64,000 bases of DNA from Chinchilla lanigera (Eukaryota; Chordata; Mammalia; Rodentia; Chinchillidae): the NCBI RefSeq assembly GCF_000276665.1, contig NW_004955402.1, forward strand, positions 4,936,759 through 5,000,758, given 5' to 3'. Both the position numbers and the translations under genes were made by a program. This document shows, one piece after another, positions 23,430 through 33,493 of this stretch. The notes under the pieces were generated by a model, which made no database searches, had not been told where the DNA came from, and saw only the letters and a list, made by a program, of their open reading frames with translations. How positions within the stretch are numbered: position 1 is the first letter of the stretch; each line of letters opens with the position of its first letter.

Positions 23430-24565
23430 TCAGCAATAAAAAAAAATCCCAATGAAGAATAACCTTGGACTTACGGTTGTGCTGGTAAATTCCAATGTAC
23501 ATTTCAAGAACTCACATCACCCTTCTCAAAGTTTTCCCAAGTCCTGTAGAGGAAGGAACAAATCCTTATTTATTTTTGAGGCTGGCATTACCAGGATACC
23601 AAAGCCAGATACACAACAAAAAATTGCAGACCAATATTCCCTGTGAACAACATATTAGAAAACTGAATTCAATAGCAACCAAAAGGATTGGACAACATGG
23701 CCACGTGGGATTTCTTCTTGGAATGTAAGAATAGTTCCATGTATGAAAACAGATCAGTGTCATGCACCTCATTAATAAAATGAAGAAAAAGCCCCACAGT
23801 CATCTCAACTGATGCAGAAAATGGATTTGATAAGATTCAACCTGTTGTTATGATAAAAAACACTCAACAAATTAGGAACAAAGGGAAATTACCCTAACAT
23901 AACAAGAGGCAAATACCATGCTCAGTGGTGAAAAGCAGAAGCTTTTCCTCAGAGATCAGAGACAAGGAACAGATGCCCACTTTCACACAACATAGTACTG
24001 AAAGCTCCAGCCATACTAGCTAGGCAAGAAGGAGAAATAATTTCCCAATTAGAGAGGAAGCTAGAAAATGATCCCTGTCAGTAGACGATATGATCATATA
24101 CAGAAAGAAACCCTAAGGATCCCTCCTTCTTCCACCAGAAACGCTTGTTAGAACTCAAAAACCAATGCAGAAAAGTAACAGGACAGAAAGCCAACACACC
24201 AAATCAGTTGCATTTCTGTACAGTGAACAATGTGAAAGGGAAAAGAAGACATCTCTCTTTGTGAAAGTTGTATAAAGAATGACACATTTAGGGGCTGGGG
24301 ATTTAGCTCAGCGGCAAAAGCGCCTGCCTGGCAAGCGCAAGGTCGTGAGTTCGGTTCCCGGTACCGGAGAAAAACCAAAGAAAAAAAAAAAGAATGACAC
24401 ATTTAGAAATTAAGAAAGACCTGTGCAGTGAAGATCACAAAACACTGCTGAAAAAAATTAGAGATGACAACAAAGACAAATGAATGACATCATGTGTTCG
24501 TGGATTGAAAGACTTCATATTGGTAAAATGACAGCTCTACCCAAAATGGTCCACATATTCAGCCC
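23430..24565 (+). mobile_element. L1 ORF2 fragment, sense (reverse transcriptase region)
   Basis: Phrases such as 'CAGACCAATATTCCCTGTGA', 'CATGCTCAGTGGTGAAAAGC', 'AGGCAAGAAGGAGAAATAA' and 'AAAACCAATGCAGAAAAGTA' follow the sense L1 ORF2 RT and thumb region. Stops and frameshifts throughout. Interrupted by the ID copy at 24291. Confidence 0.82.
24291..24388 (+). repeat. ID SINE with perfect 17-bp target-site duplication
   Basis: Body from 'GGGGCTGGGGATTTAGCTCA' through 'GTGAGTTCGGTTCCCGGTAC' to an A tail. 'AAAGAATGACACATTTA' flanks it exactly on both sides (24274-24290 and 24389-24405). It inserted into an L1 ORF2 fragment. The clean duplication and near-consensus body make this one of the youngest insertions in the window. 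Confidence 0.97.
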
Positions 24566-24569
24566 AGTC

Positions 24570-24725
24570 CTCACCATTAGCTGCACAGGGAGGGGTCTGG
24601 GTTGTGGTCTCCACTGAACTATCTGGAAACCATCCCCAGCCCCCCTCACCCTCTGCTGTCCATGGAGAAATTGTCTTCCATGAAACTGGCCCCTGGTGCC
24701 AAAAAGGTTGGGGCCAGCTATTTGA
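24570..24725 (+). mobile_element. ancient DNA transposon end
   Basis: 'GGAGAAATTGTCTTCCATGA' then 'AACTGGCCCCTGGTGCCAAA' and 'AAGGTTGGGG' match the 3' end of a non-autonomous DNA transposon common in eutherian genomes. The 5' part is diverged, so its left edge is a guess. Confidence 0.6.
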
Positions 24726-24729
24726 AATG

Positions 24730-27070
24730 TTCAATAAACATTGAAATAGTAATGTTTTGATAGCCAGTAACTACTTAATGTTACTTCACAGTTTCGTTAG
24801 AAAGCTAAAATTATAACTGGGTTTTTATCAGTAAAAATTAATCTGCTGTGTAGTTACAACATTAACCATTAGCATTTATTTAGCCACTCAGAAAATTATT
24901 ACATTTTAGATGATCACATGCTAGTTCCTGTAAATAGATTCCACTGGCAAAAAGAAGGTAAGAGTTCAGAGAAAAATACAATTTATTGTTTAATTAATTG
25001 AACAGCTATTGAGGTGGGTGTTAGCTGGGAGCAGAGCATATGATGAAGAACAGTAAAGATAGGACATACGAGGAGGCTGAAGTCAGTCTTGGAGTGGCAT
25101 GGAGTGGAATCCGACGTGGCAAGACAACTGTGGTTTTCATTGTGTGACAGACCCTGGGAGATAAAAAGGATGAGAGAGAGGAGAGTGGGAGAAGGAGGAG
25201 AGGAAGATGTAGCTCAGAGTCCTCCCTGTGCAATCGATCATCTGGGGACACATCTGGCAGTCTGTTATAAATGTTAGGGTTCTCTTGAGTTCTTCTGCCA
25301 GAGGATATGTCATCTTTAACTATGATGCGCTGAATATGAGTCTAGGACTACTGGCATCTAAGGTTCCAAACAGGCGAGTCCATTTTAACATGTGTTTTGC
25401 AAACAAAATATGATGGCCCTGGGTGAGGCCAAAGAATGATGAAGTATCTACTGGCTTTGCATCTTGTATTGCTGTGGAATTTCCAAGAAACTGTAGAGAA
25501 CAGAAGGGATTTTCGGGAGCACTTTAATGGTGCACCATCCCAGCCACTAGAAAGGCTCAACATCAGACTGGGCCCCAAACCAAAGAGCGGTCCCCTTTTC
25601 TACCATTTGTGATGTCCAGTGAGTAGAGATACAGAGGCAAAACAAAGGCAGTCAGTCATTCCAGCAGTGAACTCTATCTTAGCCTTGAAAGAAGACACAT
25701 CCTGTGCAGGATGGTAGGATGCTGGGAAGCTTGTCTATAACCCCATTCGTTAGCTTTATCAGTGATGGTACCCAGTACCGCCCCTCCAAGCGAGGAGATT
25801 CCCATGAGAGAACTAGTTTGTCCTTCATCAGTGAGGACGTACAGGACCTGGTGAGACAGCACAGGGCTGCATCCCGAGGGAGGGCCTGTCCCCGGAGTTT
25901 CCTGCCTGAGCTTGGGAAGATTTTACAGCAGGAGAAAGGTGTGCAGTTTCTCTCCAGGTTCTGCCTTATTATTCTTTAGTCCTGTACCAAACAGTGTAGA
26001 GCTGTTGCACGCCAGACAGTGAGTGACCACTTGCTGTGGTCGTGCTCAGAGAGGTCAACATGGGAACGAATGGCGGCTTTCTGTCAGTGGACATTTCCTG
26101 CAGTTGTCAGCACTGGGATGCCTGGACACTGGGAGGAGCTGCTCCCTGCCTTGTGAGCACCCTGTGAGCCAGGACTTGGCTGGTGCTGGACACATGGTCC
26201 TCGTTCCTGCTGACCCCACAGCACTCATCCTCAAAACAACTCTTTAGAAGCTTTCTTTTCTATAAATTGCAAGTTGGGAGACCAGGGTTCAGGTCTCGGC
26301 TTCAGTTTTAGTTTTCTTGTTTTAGGTGGGTCTCTTAAAATACCAGGTGTCACTTTCCTCATCTGGTAAGTGAAGAGTTAGAAGAGGTGTCCTGTTCGGC
26401 CCATCTGGCATGTGTGTTTGTAATCAGTACTCTGGCCGTTCTGATTGGACTTGTTCCTCAGGAAGACTCTTAACAGATGCCTGCCTTTATTCACTGGAAC
26501 TGTTGTCCATTGCTTTAACATTGCTTATCCTAATACACCTATGAGTTTTGGTTCTTGAGTTGGCCACTGGGGTATTGCTGGCTGTCATTCTTCTCTATAG
26601 GATAGGTCACCCAGGCCAGGAGGTCAAGGACTTAAGGACTTAAGCTATTTACTCATTATCCTAGTTTTTAAAGAAAGAATGTTCTGGGGGCATATATTGT
26701 ATTTCTACTTAGGTTCCTGGAGAAGAATAATAGAGGATGCCCTTATAAAGAGTCACAACCAACTGCACACTTAAGTGGTCCCTTCTCATACGGAGCAAAT
26801 GGCTCAAGACTTTGACGTGTGCCTCGTACAGATGTTACCGATCAGCTGTCTCCCTCACATCACCCAGGCTGCTGTGCCCTAGCCAGTGTTGGTACAGTGA
26901 CATCATCCTGTTCCAGTGCCACCTCTCATACCCCCAGTACCAGCATGCGAACAGCTTCATGTCAGCTACACTCAGAACTGTGAGGCACACAAGTATCATT
27001 TTGGGTCCACTCTGCCCTTCCTGGGCATCAGGATATTAAATACAAAGCTCTCGGGAAAATATATTTCCTT
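24730..27070. other. intron, no gene seen
   Basis: Unique-looking sequence with a possible MIR relic at about 26275-26395. I looked here for MBT motifs and found none. Short frames such as 25704-25979 have no recognised family. Confidence 0.4.
26275..26395 (+). repeat. possible MIR relic
   Basis: 'CACTTTCCTCATCTGGTAAG' near 26350 fits the MIR 3' phrase 'tttcctcatctgtaaaat'; the preceding core is poorly kept. Confidence 0.35.
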
Positions 27071-27074
27071 CATC

Positions 27075-27520
27075 CAGCAAATATTCAGCAGGTCCCACCA
27101 ATACGCCATGAAGAAACTGCAGTGAACAGGCAGTGCCTGTGATAAGGCAGCTTACGTTCTAATGGAACAAGGGAAACAAGACATGTAAAGTATACAGCAT
27201 GCTGGAGGGAGATAAGAGCTGTGGAGAAGGTTAGGTGACAACAGAGCTAGGAAGGGAATGTATTTAGGGGGAGGGAATTTCATGGTTGGCAGAGACTTCA
27301 GAGAAGGGTACGCTGAGAATCTGACATTTGAGCATTGACTTAAAGGAGCTGCTTCGGTGGTGACTCTAGAGAGTCCCGGGAGAAATGTCCAGGTGCAGAT
27401 AGTGAGCACCAGGTGCAGCACGTGAAAAGGGCGGAGCATGCTGTGCTCCATTACAGCAGGACCCTGGTGTCCTGGAGATGAGATCAGGGTGGCCAGGAGG
27501 CCAAGGTGTAGCGGCCTGCA
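27075..27520 (-). mobile_element. L2 LINE 3' region, antisense
   Basis: Follows the antisense L2 3' pattern: 'CATCCAGCAAATATTCAGCA', 'GGCAGCTTACGTTCTAATGG', 'GGAGGGAGATAAGAGCTGTG' and 'TCTGACATTTGAGCATTGAC'. Old and diverged. Confidence 0.6.
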
Positions 27521-29064
27521 GTCCTTCTAAGGACTTGCCTCTTCCCTGCGTGCTACTGGAAAGTACTGGCCTGATGCCGATTTGGTGTGCTCTAACTCAC
27601 AGTTAGGCTCCTGGACCCCTCAGTTTTCCCGTTTTCGGGCCCCATGCATATTGGTGTCCTCCAGAGGACTTTTTCCCACTTCATGCTCTTGATGGATGTG
27701 ACCACCACTGACCCTGGCTTCTGCACGCAGAGCTTTCTCCATCACTGCCCTGGAGACCACCCTGTACTACATCTTAAAAGAGGTGATTTTGTGTCACTCC
27801 GTTCCAAGCAGTCTACTGCTTCAGAAAAGCCCCTCTTGCCCAGAGCCCAGCTGGTTTCAAGCGTGAGGTAGTGTGGAATGAGATAGGTGGGTTTCAACAA
27901 GGCAGCCCATTCTGCAACCCAGTGGTCTGTATGCCTGCCCTTTCACTTCGCAATACCACCTCCTTCCCTCTAGGAGGAGCTCAAGCCATCAGTCCAGAGG
28001 CTGGAAGGAATGGGTTGCCTTGATCTTGGATGCTCTGAACCTTCAGTACCAGGAGGCAGCACTGAAAGGCTTTATGGGTGATGGAGAGAGATGTGACTGC
28101 TCCGATCCCCTTTCTTACACTTCCTATCTGCAGAACTTCAAGCAGGCTCTCAAACTCTGAGCCTCACCTGTGAACCTGTGTACATCACAGGTCTGTGTTC
28201 AGGGGAGGAATAAGTGACTTCATACAAATCCTGTGCTTAGTGCTCCTGTAGTGGAAGTGAGTTAGCGGTTGACTTTCGCTGTGAGAGGTTAAGATAAGAG
28301 ACTAAAGGGTACATTTGTCCCATGGCTATGGTCCAAATATTTCTTTCTTTTTTCAAGTAGGAACTTAGGCTTTTGCAAAGGTTCTCCTATGGTATTGCCA
28401 CACAGCAGTGTGAGGGCCCTAGTCCCAGCATTTTGCTATGTACCCCTACTTCCAGTCTTCCAAGGCTGAGCATGCCCAGGCCTGGGCAGGAGGCAGACTG
28501 TGGGAGAAGGTGACTTTTGCAAGACTCCAGAGCCAAAGACATTTCTCTGCTACTTGGGTTCATTGAACATAGGGTAGAGCAGGTTGTCCCTTTCTGCATG
28601 TACATAGCTCATCCTGGAGGTGGCACACAGACAGGGGCTGCCCAAGAGCCATGTAAGATGTTCCAGCCCTTTATTTCCACTCTGAAAAGGGGACAAAAGG
28701 CCAGTGCCTTTCCCAGCAGCACGCGAGGTCCCTCCACAAGGCTGGGCGGGACTCATGGCTGCCTCTGTCGCTCACCACACTGCCATTCTTCACCTCTCTG
28801 CACGCTGGTTTCTTGCCCTCCCTCTGCTGAATCTTGTGGCCAGGCACTCAGGCAAGGAACCCGCTGCTGCAGGGGTGGGGGTGCGTGTGCATCATGAGCC
28901 CAGAGAAAGGTGGAGACCCAGAATATGGAGTGGCTTTGGAACATTCATAAACATAGGAGTGAGAAAAAATAATGCAGCTGCAGAAATAACTATTGAAGCA
29001 TAAGCTATATAGTGTAGCTCATGCAGAAAAGGACAGATACAAGGGAAACCTCAACAGTTTTTTT
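27521..29064. other. intron, no gene seen
   Basis: Mixed-composition sequence. Overlapping frames at 28517-29003 (up to 126 residues, both strands) show no motif and no splice layout consistent with L3MBTL4. Confidence 0.4.
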
Positions 29065-29237
29065 AAATTTTTATTTCATGTTATTTTATTTTGTCTTTTT
29101 GAGACAGGCTCTCGATATGCAGTTCAGGCTGGCCTTGAGCTCACTTTGTAGCCCAGACTGGTCTCAAACTTACAACAATCCTCCTGCCTCAGCCTCCCGA
29201 GTGCTTGGATTACAAGCGTGTGCCACTACACCCAGCA
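29065..29237 (-). repeat. B1 SINE, antisense
   Basis: T-rich head, then 'GAGACAGGCTCTCGATATGC', 'CAGTTCAGGCTGGCCTTGAG' and 'GCCTCAGCCTCCCGAGTGCT' to 'CACTACACCCAGC': a 7SL-derived rodent B1 in reverse, with the two related 'aggctgg' / 'agactgg' blocks of the rodent internal duplication. 'CAACAGTTTTTTT' flanks it at 29052-29064 and 29238-29250. B1 presence is the main evidence for a rodent. Confidence 0.95.
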
Positions 29238-29269
29238 CAACAGTTTTTTTTTTAAATTTAGTTTAAAAC

Positions 29270-29900
29270 ATGTTTACAGAAGCTAAAATAAATTAGAAAA
29301 GTAAATGTAACTTCTGCTAAAAATCCACTTAGAAGGTGTTTAAAATAGACATATGCAAAAGGAAATAATTAAGAAGTAAAAAACTATGAAGCAAAACATC
29401 CATGATCCAACCATTTCCCTCCTGGATGGAGTCTAACAGAAGCGTACGCTTCTGGTCTCTCGAAGAACACACTAGAATGTTCAGAGCAGCCCTGTGCACA
29501 CGGCCACCAGAAGAGAACTACCCAAAGGGCCATCATATGCAGACTAGTTAGCCAATCATGAAACGCTCGTGTGATGGAATGTTACACAGCCCTGAAAGTG
29601 AACACTCTGCATTCAACAGTCAGAAGACTCAGCAAAAGACACTCCCCGCTAAGAAGCATTTGCTGTTGAACCATTTACATAAAGGGGAAAACAGAAGCAG
29701 CTAAGTCAGTTGCCAGTCTAGAAGCCTGGGCAGGATCTCTGGAAAAGCGGGGTGCAGGGAATGGAGGGGACAGGGTGGGGAAGAGGATGAGTCGATGTGG
29801 CTCCAGTGATGGTCTGGCTTGATATCCATCTGCTCACAGAGGTATTCCAGTTTTGGGAAGAATTTTCAGGCTATCTACTTGATGTATATAGTTTTCCATA
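29270..29900 (+). mobile_element. L1/HAL1-like 3' end, sense
   Basis: 'CATCCATGATCCAACCATTT', 'CAGCCCTGTGCACACGGCC', 'GAACTACCCAAAGGGCCATC' and 'GTGTGATGGAATGTTACACA' follow the sense 3' end of L1/HAL1 elements. No coding capacity. Confidence 0.6.
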
Positions 29901-30616
29901 AATATATTTCAGTTGAGTAAAAAGTTTAAAACTAAAGGAAAAATTATCAGAAATACTGGGAAACCAGATTTCTTGAATAACACAGCTGGATTATATTCAT
30001 TAATATTAAGCCTTCCAAGATACACATGCACATGTACATGCACTAAAACTCTTCCACTGATTCTGGGGTTCACTGAAAAGAAATCCCCATGTCCTGAAAC
30101 AGAAGTTGTTCACACCACGTGTCATTCTGAAATGACAGTGTGGTGAAGTCAGTATTATTAATATTTTTAGTAACTGTAAAAACTAGCTACTTGAAATAGC
30201 TCCTAAATGAAATATGATGACCCATTAAATCAAGACAAAATAGACAGATTATAATTATAGTTTTGTAATGTAAAAGTGAGAAAAAATACGTTATATTGTG
30301 CATAGACATGAGTTCAGCTGTCTTAATGTTGCAGTCAGTATCAACAACAACAGGTTCATGCTCTTAAATATTTGCATCATTTTTTAGAAATGAAAATAAA
30401 TTATATTTATAATTTCCTCTGAGAAAACAAACATACAGTAAACCTAAGGGAAGTAGGAAATAATAAGACTAAAACAGCAAAAAAAAAAAAAAAAAATTAG
30501 AAAAGGAAAAAGAAAACAGCTGAGGAATGCAGGCAATTCTTCCTTGGAAAGGTAAGAGAATAACACAGTTTAGATAAGTATCTGGTAAAAACCAATTAGA
30601 AAATTTAAAAATAAGA

Positions 30617-30715
30617 ATTTTTTTTACCTTTTTTTGTGCAGTTTTGGGGATCAAACACAGGACCTTGTGCTTGCTAGGCAAGTGCTCTAACACGAAACTG
30701 CAACCCCAATTTAAA
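30617..30715 (-). repeat. older ID-type SINE, antisense
   Basis: Poly-T, then 'GGGGATCAAACACAGGACCT' and 'TGCTTGCTAGGCAAGTGCTC' to 'CAACCCC': antisense ID body with many changes. Confidence 0.65.
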
Positions 30716-30924
30716 TTTCAGTGATAAATAGCAATGTTGGTTAATTTTAGTTACACAGATTTAATGATAAGACTAAAAACCTACTAGATACAAAATATTG
30801 GAGGAATTGGAATGATAGTGTTCATGGTTTCGAGTTAATAATACAGATTTAACAATGAGACTAAAAACCTACTAATGTGGAACATTGGAAAGATGGTCAG
30901 TGTTCACAGCTTGAAGTTAATACG

Positions 30925-31065
30925 CCTTTCCACCGTGGGGTTTCTGCCTTGGAGCCATCCAGCCATGGACTGAGACCTCTGAAACCGTGAGCCAGAATAA
31001 ACCTTTCCTTCTTTAAACTGTACATGTCAGGTATTTTGTCACAGTGAAGGAAAACTGACCAATGA
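30925..31065 (+). mobile_element. MaLR-like LTR 3' end, sense
   Basis: 'GCCATGGACTGAGACCTCTG', 'GTGAGCCAGAATAAACCTTT' (with AATAAA) and 'TGTCAGGTATTTTGTCACAG' are the 3' third of the same LTR type as 13640 and 9922. It lies about 100 bases upstream of the exon at 31171. Confidence 0.75.
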
Positions 31066-31170
31066 TCAACCTAGAGCCTGATAAATAGTGAGGGATTTAG
31101 ATAATAGTGTTAGCAAATGTTTTGTAGTATATGGGAATCTATGAGCAATGTTATATATATAGTTTTTAAG

Positions 31171-31255
31171 GATATCCTGATCCAGAAAATTTTTCCTGGG
31201 AAGACTGTCTGGAAGCCACTCAGGCTAATGCATTCCCACCACCATGTTTGAAATG
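31171..31255 (+). pseudogene. L3MBTL4: L3MBTL4 remnant exon, MBT2-MBT3 linker, 1-base deletion
   Basis: After acceptor 'TAGTTTTTAAG' and completing a Gly codon with the preceding exon, it reads Y-P-D-P-E-N-F-S-W-E-D-C-L-E-A-T-Q-A-N-A, matching human Y-P-N-P-E-N-F-S-W-T-E-Y-L-E-A-T-Q-T-N-A. In the next codon (expected Val) one base is missing near 31231, after which P-T-T-M-F-E-M follows in a shifted frame against P-A-K-V-F-K-M. The length is 85 bases where 86 are expected. Donor GTCAGT at 31256 is usable. The Tyr of the Y-L pair is Cys. The start phase equals that of the exon at 9050, as expected for duplicated MBT units. Confidence 0.88.
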
Positions 31256-33382
31256 GTCAGTCCAGGCATGCATGCTTGCTTTCCAACAGCGTCCTGTGGT
31301 AATTCCCATGCAGATATGCTCTCTCACCTTCAGAGAGCATTCTTGATGAGTCCAGCCATTGTATAGCAGTTTTAGATTATTCTAGATTTTTCTTTGTAAA
31401 TTCAAGTGATATTTTCCTAGCACTTCGCTTTACTTTTAGTTAAAAATACAAAATAGGTGGCTCATTTGCTATTGTTCCTATAAGCGAAGGTAGAGGATGA
31501 TTTTCTTTCTTGAAAAACACAGGAGAAATCACCAGAGGCACTGTAAGTTCCTGTCAGCTGCAGGTTGTCCAGGACCCATGTTTCTGGTTTCAGTTCTGGT
31601 TCCGGTTTCAGTGGCCTGCTGAGTGGGGACTCTGACCTTTCTTTCACAGTTCCCCGTCTCTCAGGGACTGTGGAACTGTGTCTGTGATGCTGTGATAAAA
31701 TACTCTTAACATGTGCTTGTACACAGTTTCACCTATTTGGAGAGAAACATGTATTTTAGCATTTGTTGAAAGGCTGATTTTTATAGTTCAAATTTAGACT
31801 TATGTACTTATTCCAGGGTTAAACAGAGTATAATTTGTAGAAGGGACCTCATAGAAATAGTATGGGTGGAAATAGTTAGGCTTAAACTGGTGATGTTTGA
31901 ACTCTGCTCCCTTCTGATTCTAATTGTGTGCTCTAGGCTTCCTGACATGTCTTTAGTCAGAAATATACATACTCCTCCCCGTGATTTCATTTACAAACTT
32001 TTTGAACTTGGGACTCAAAGAGGGTTTCAGTTTTTTAGAAAATAGGTTGTAATAGGCTGGATGTAGGGGAGGAGGTCCACAGAGGCTTGGAAAGCTGAAC
32101 TGCTAAGGTGCTGCAGAGGGTTTCATGACTTGCAGAATAAGCAAAACTACTCGGCGACTGGTAGTCTCCTTTCTTGCCTTCTTTCAAAACTTCATTTTAC
32201 TTTTCCAAGGGGAAACTTAGGAGTAAATAAAATGTTGAAAAGATTTCTCTAAAAGGGCAACTTCCGGGTGCCGTCACAGGGTCATCTTGGAGTCTGCTTG
32301 TTTGTGGCTTTGGCATCTTCAATACTAAACTGATACTGACGTGGTTTAGGACCACGACCTTGGGAAGAACAGAAAGATTTTCTGGGATCAGAGACTTGAT
32401 TAGAATCAATGTATTCCATTTAGTAGATGTAAAAATGCGTTTTGGAAAGAAAATGTGCTTCCACAGAAGCTGGAGAGGAAGATACCAGATGCTGCATCAA
32501 GACTTGATTGTTTATTGCCTTTGTATTGGCAGATTTTATTTTTCTGTTCCTGGAATTGGAAAATTCAGTAGACTTTCATTTCCCATAAAGTCAATTGAAC
32601 ACTTTTGTGTAATAGCTTTCAAAGTGAAAGTTTCTTCCAGCCTATCCAGACAGTAAGGGTTATCTTTTGACCTCAACCTGTGATAGTTAATTTCCTTACA
32701 TACAATGATTTGGTAGGCCCCAGTGTCTTCTTTTCCCATTCCACTTTCTTCTTGTTTCTATGAATGTCGCTATTGACTCCAAGTTCCCTGCATTTTAACA
32801 TTTGAAAGGAGCTTCAGTGCAGTTCAACCCTGTAATGTTACACGGAAGTCACAGGAGCACAGCTTATGGTTTTAAATTATGTCCTGGCGTGATTTCTTAG
32901 AAGCTGAACAGTTGAAACTGTGCAGCTTTTGTTTAAGATTTAGATGCAGAAAGCATGTAGTTTATCTTTTTAAATTATTTAGTTAGCAATTTTCCCTCCT
33001 AGGTTATTCTAAACTGGGCAATGAGAATAGTCAACAGTGTCTTCATTTCTAAAGTAAATATAAAAAAAAAAGGAAAAATGTACACTGCCTTATAAACTAT
33101 AATTAAATACCTTTTGAACCTTGACATGTTCATTAATAGATTTATAATTTAATCTGGTGTTTTATCTTTTTAGCCATCTTTAAAATGGCTGAAAAGATCT
33201 TTCTCCTTAGGTTTTTGAGAAATTGAATTAAAAATTATTCATAAAATCTAATGTCCACTTAAATCTAAATCCCAGTTTTGTTAAAGGTCTATATGCTGTA
33301 GTGACAATATTCTGGGGAAAAAATTAGTAGAAAATCCAAAGTACTGAATATTGCATGACCCATGGCATTTGGAATGTTTCAG
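31256..33382 (+). other. intron between the last two recognised exons
   Basis: About 2.1 kb, AT-rich, with donor GTCAGT at its start and TTTCAG at its end. No repeat I can name and no other exon. Confidence 0.55.
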
Positions 33383-33493
33383 AAGTTGCGTCATGGCTTT
33401 CTGCCAAATATGAAATTTGAAGCTGCGAGTCAACGGAATCCCCAGTTAATTGATGTTGCTACAGTCATAGATGCCGGTGACCAAAGAGTAAAG
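33383..33493 (+). pseudogene. L3MBTL4: L3MBTL4 exon, MBT3 first half, still open
   Basis: A 111-base symmetrical (phase 0-0) exon between acceptor 'GGAATGTTTCAG' and donor GTACTT. It reads K-L-R-H-G-F-L-P-N-M-K-F-E-A-A-S-Q-R-N-P, then Q-L-I-D-V-A-T-V-I-D-A-G-D-Q-R-V-K. Human has R-L-P-H-G-F-L-P-N-M-K-L-E-V-V-D-K-R-N-P as I recall it. There is no stop or indel, but about 13 of 37 residues differ and the Asp that is nearly universal in the M-K-L-E-x-x-D motif of MBT repeats is Ser. This is faster change than expected for a working MBT fold. The paired exon that completes MBT3 (H-F-D-G-W type) was not found downstream. Confidence 0.86.

Larger units (their letters stand above)
6615..33493 (+). 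pseudogene. L3MBTL4: L3MBTL4 unitary pseudogene, central exons
   Basis: Seven exon-sized blocks in the order of human L3MBTL4 encode, when aligned piecewise, MBT repeat 1, the linker, MBT repeat 2, the second linker and the first half of MBT repeat 3. The intact protein is a nuclear Polycomb-related reader that binds low-methylated histone lysines through MBT repeats. Tell-tale stretches are 'DKFVW-DYLKACKL-NAPKK' (9050-9141), 'SPDIH' (about 7795), 'SPYIQPVGWC' (about 13501), 'NFSW' (about 31190) and 'HGFLPNMK' (about 33392). Introns are kept, so this is not a retrocopy. Lesions include in-frame stops, net -2, +4, -5 and -1 base changes, an 18-base expansion and at least one lost donor. The N-terminal exons and everything after MBT3 first half were not found. 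Sequencing error could explain one lesion but not all of them. Confidence 0.87.

Noticed and set aside
24148..24402. Minus-strand frame with a 'PQPLN'-like end
   Set aside because: It reads through an ID SINE; the same peptide pattern recurs at the copies near 3341 and 14240.
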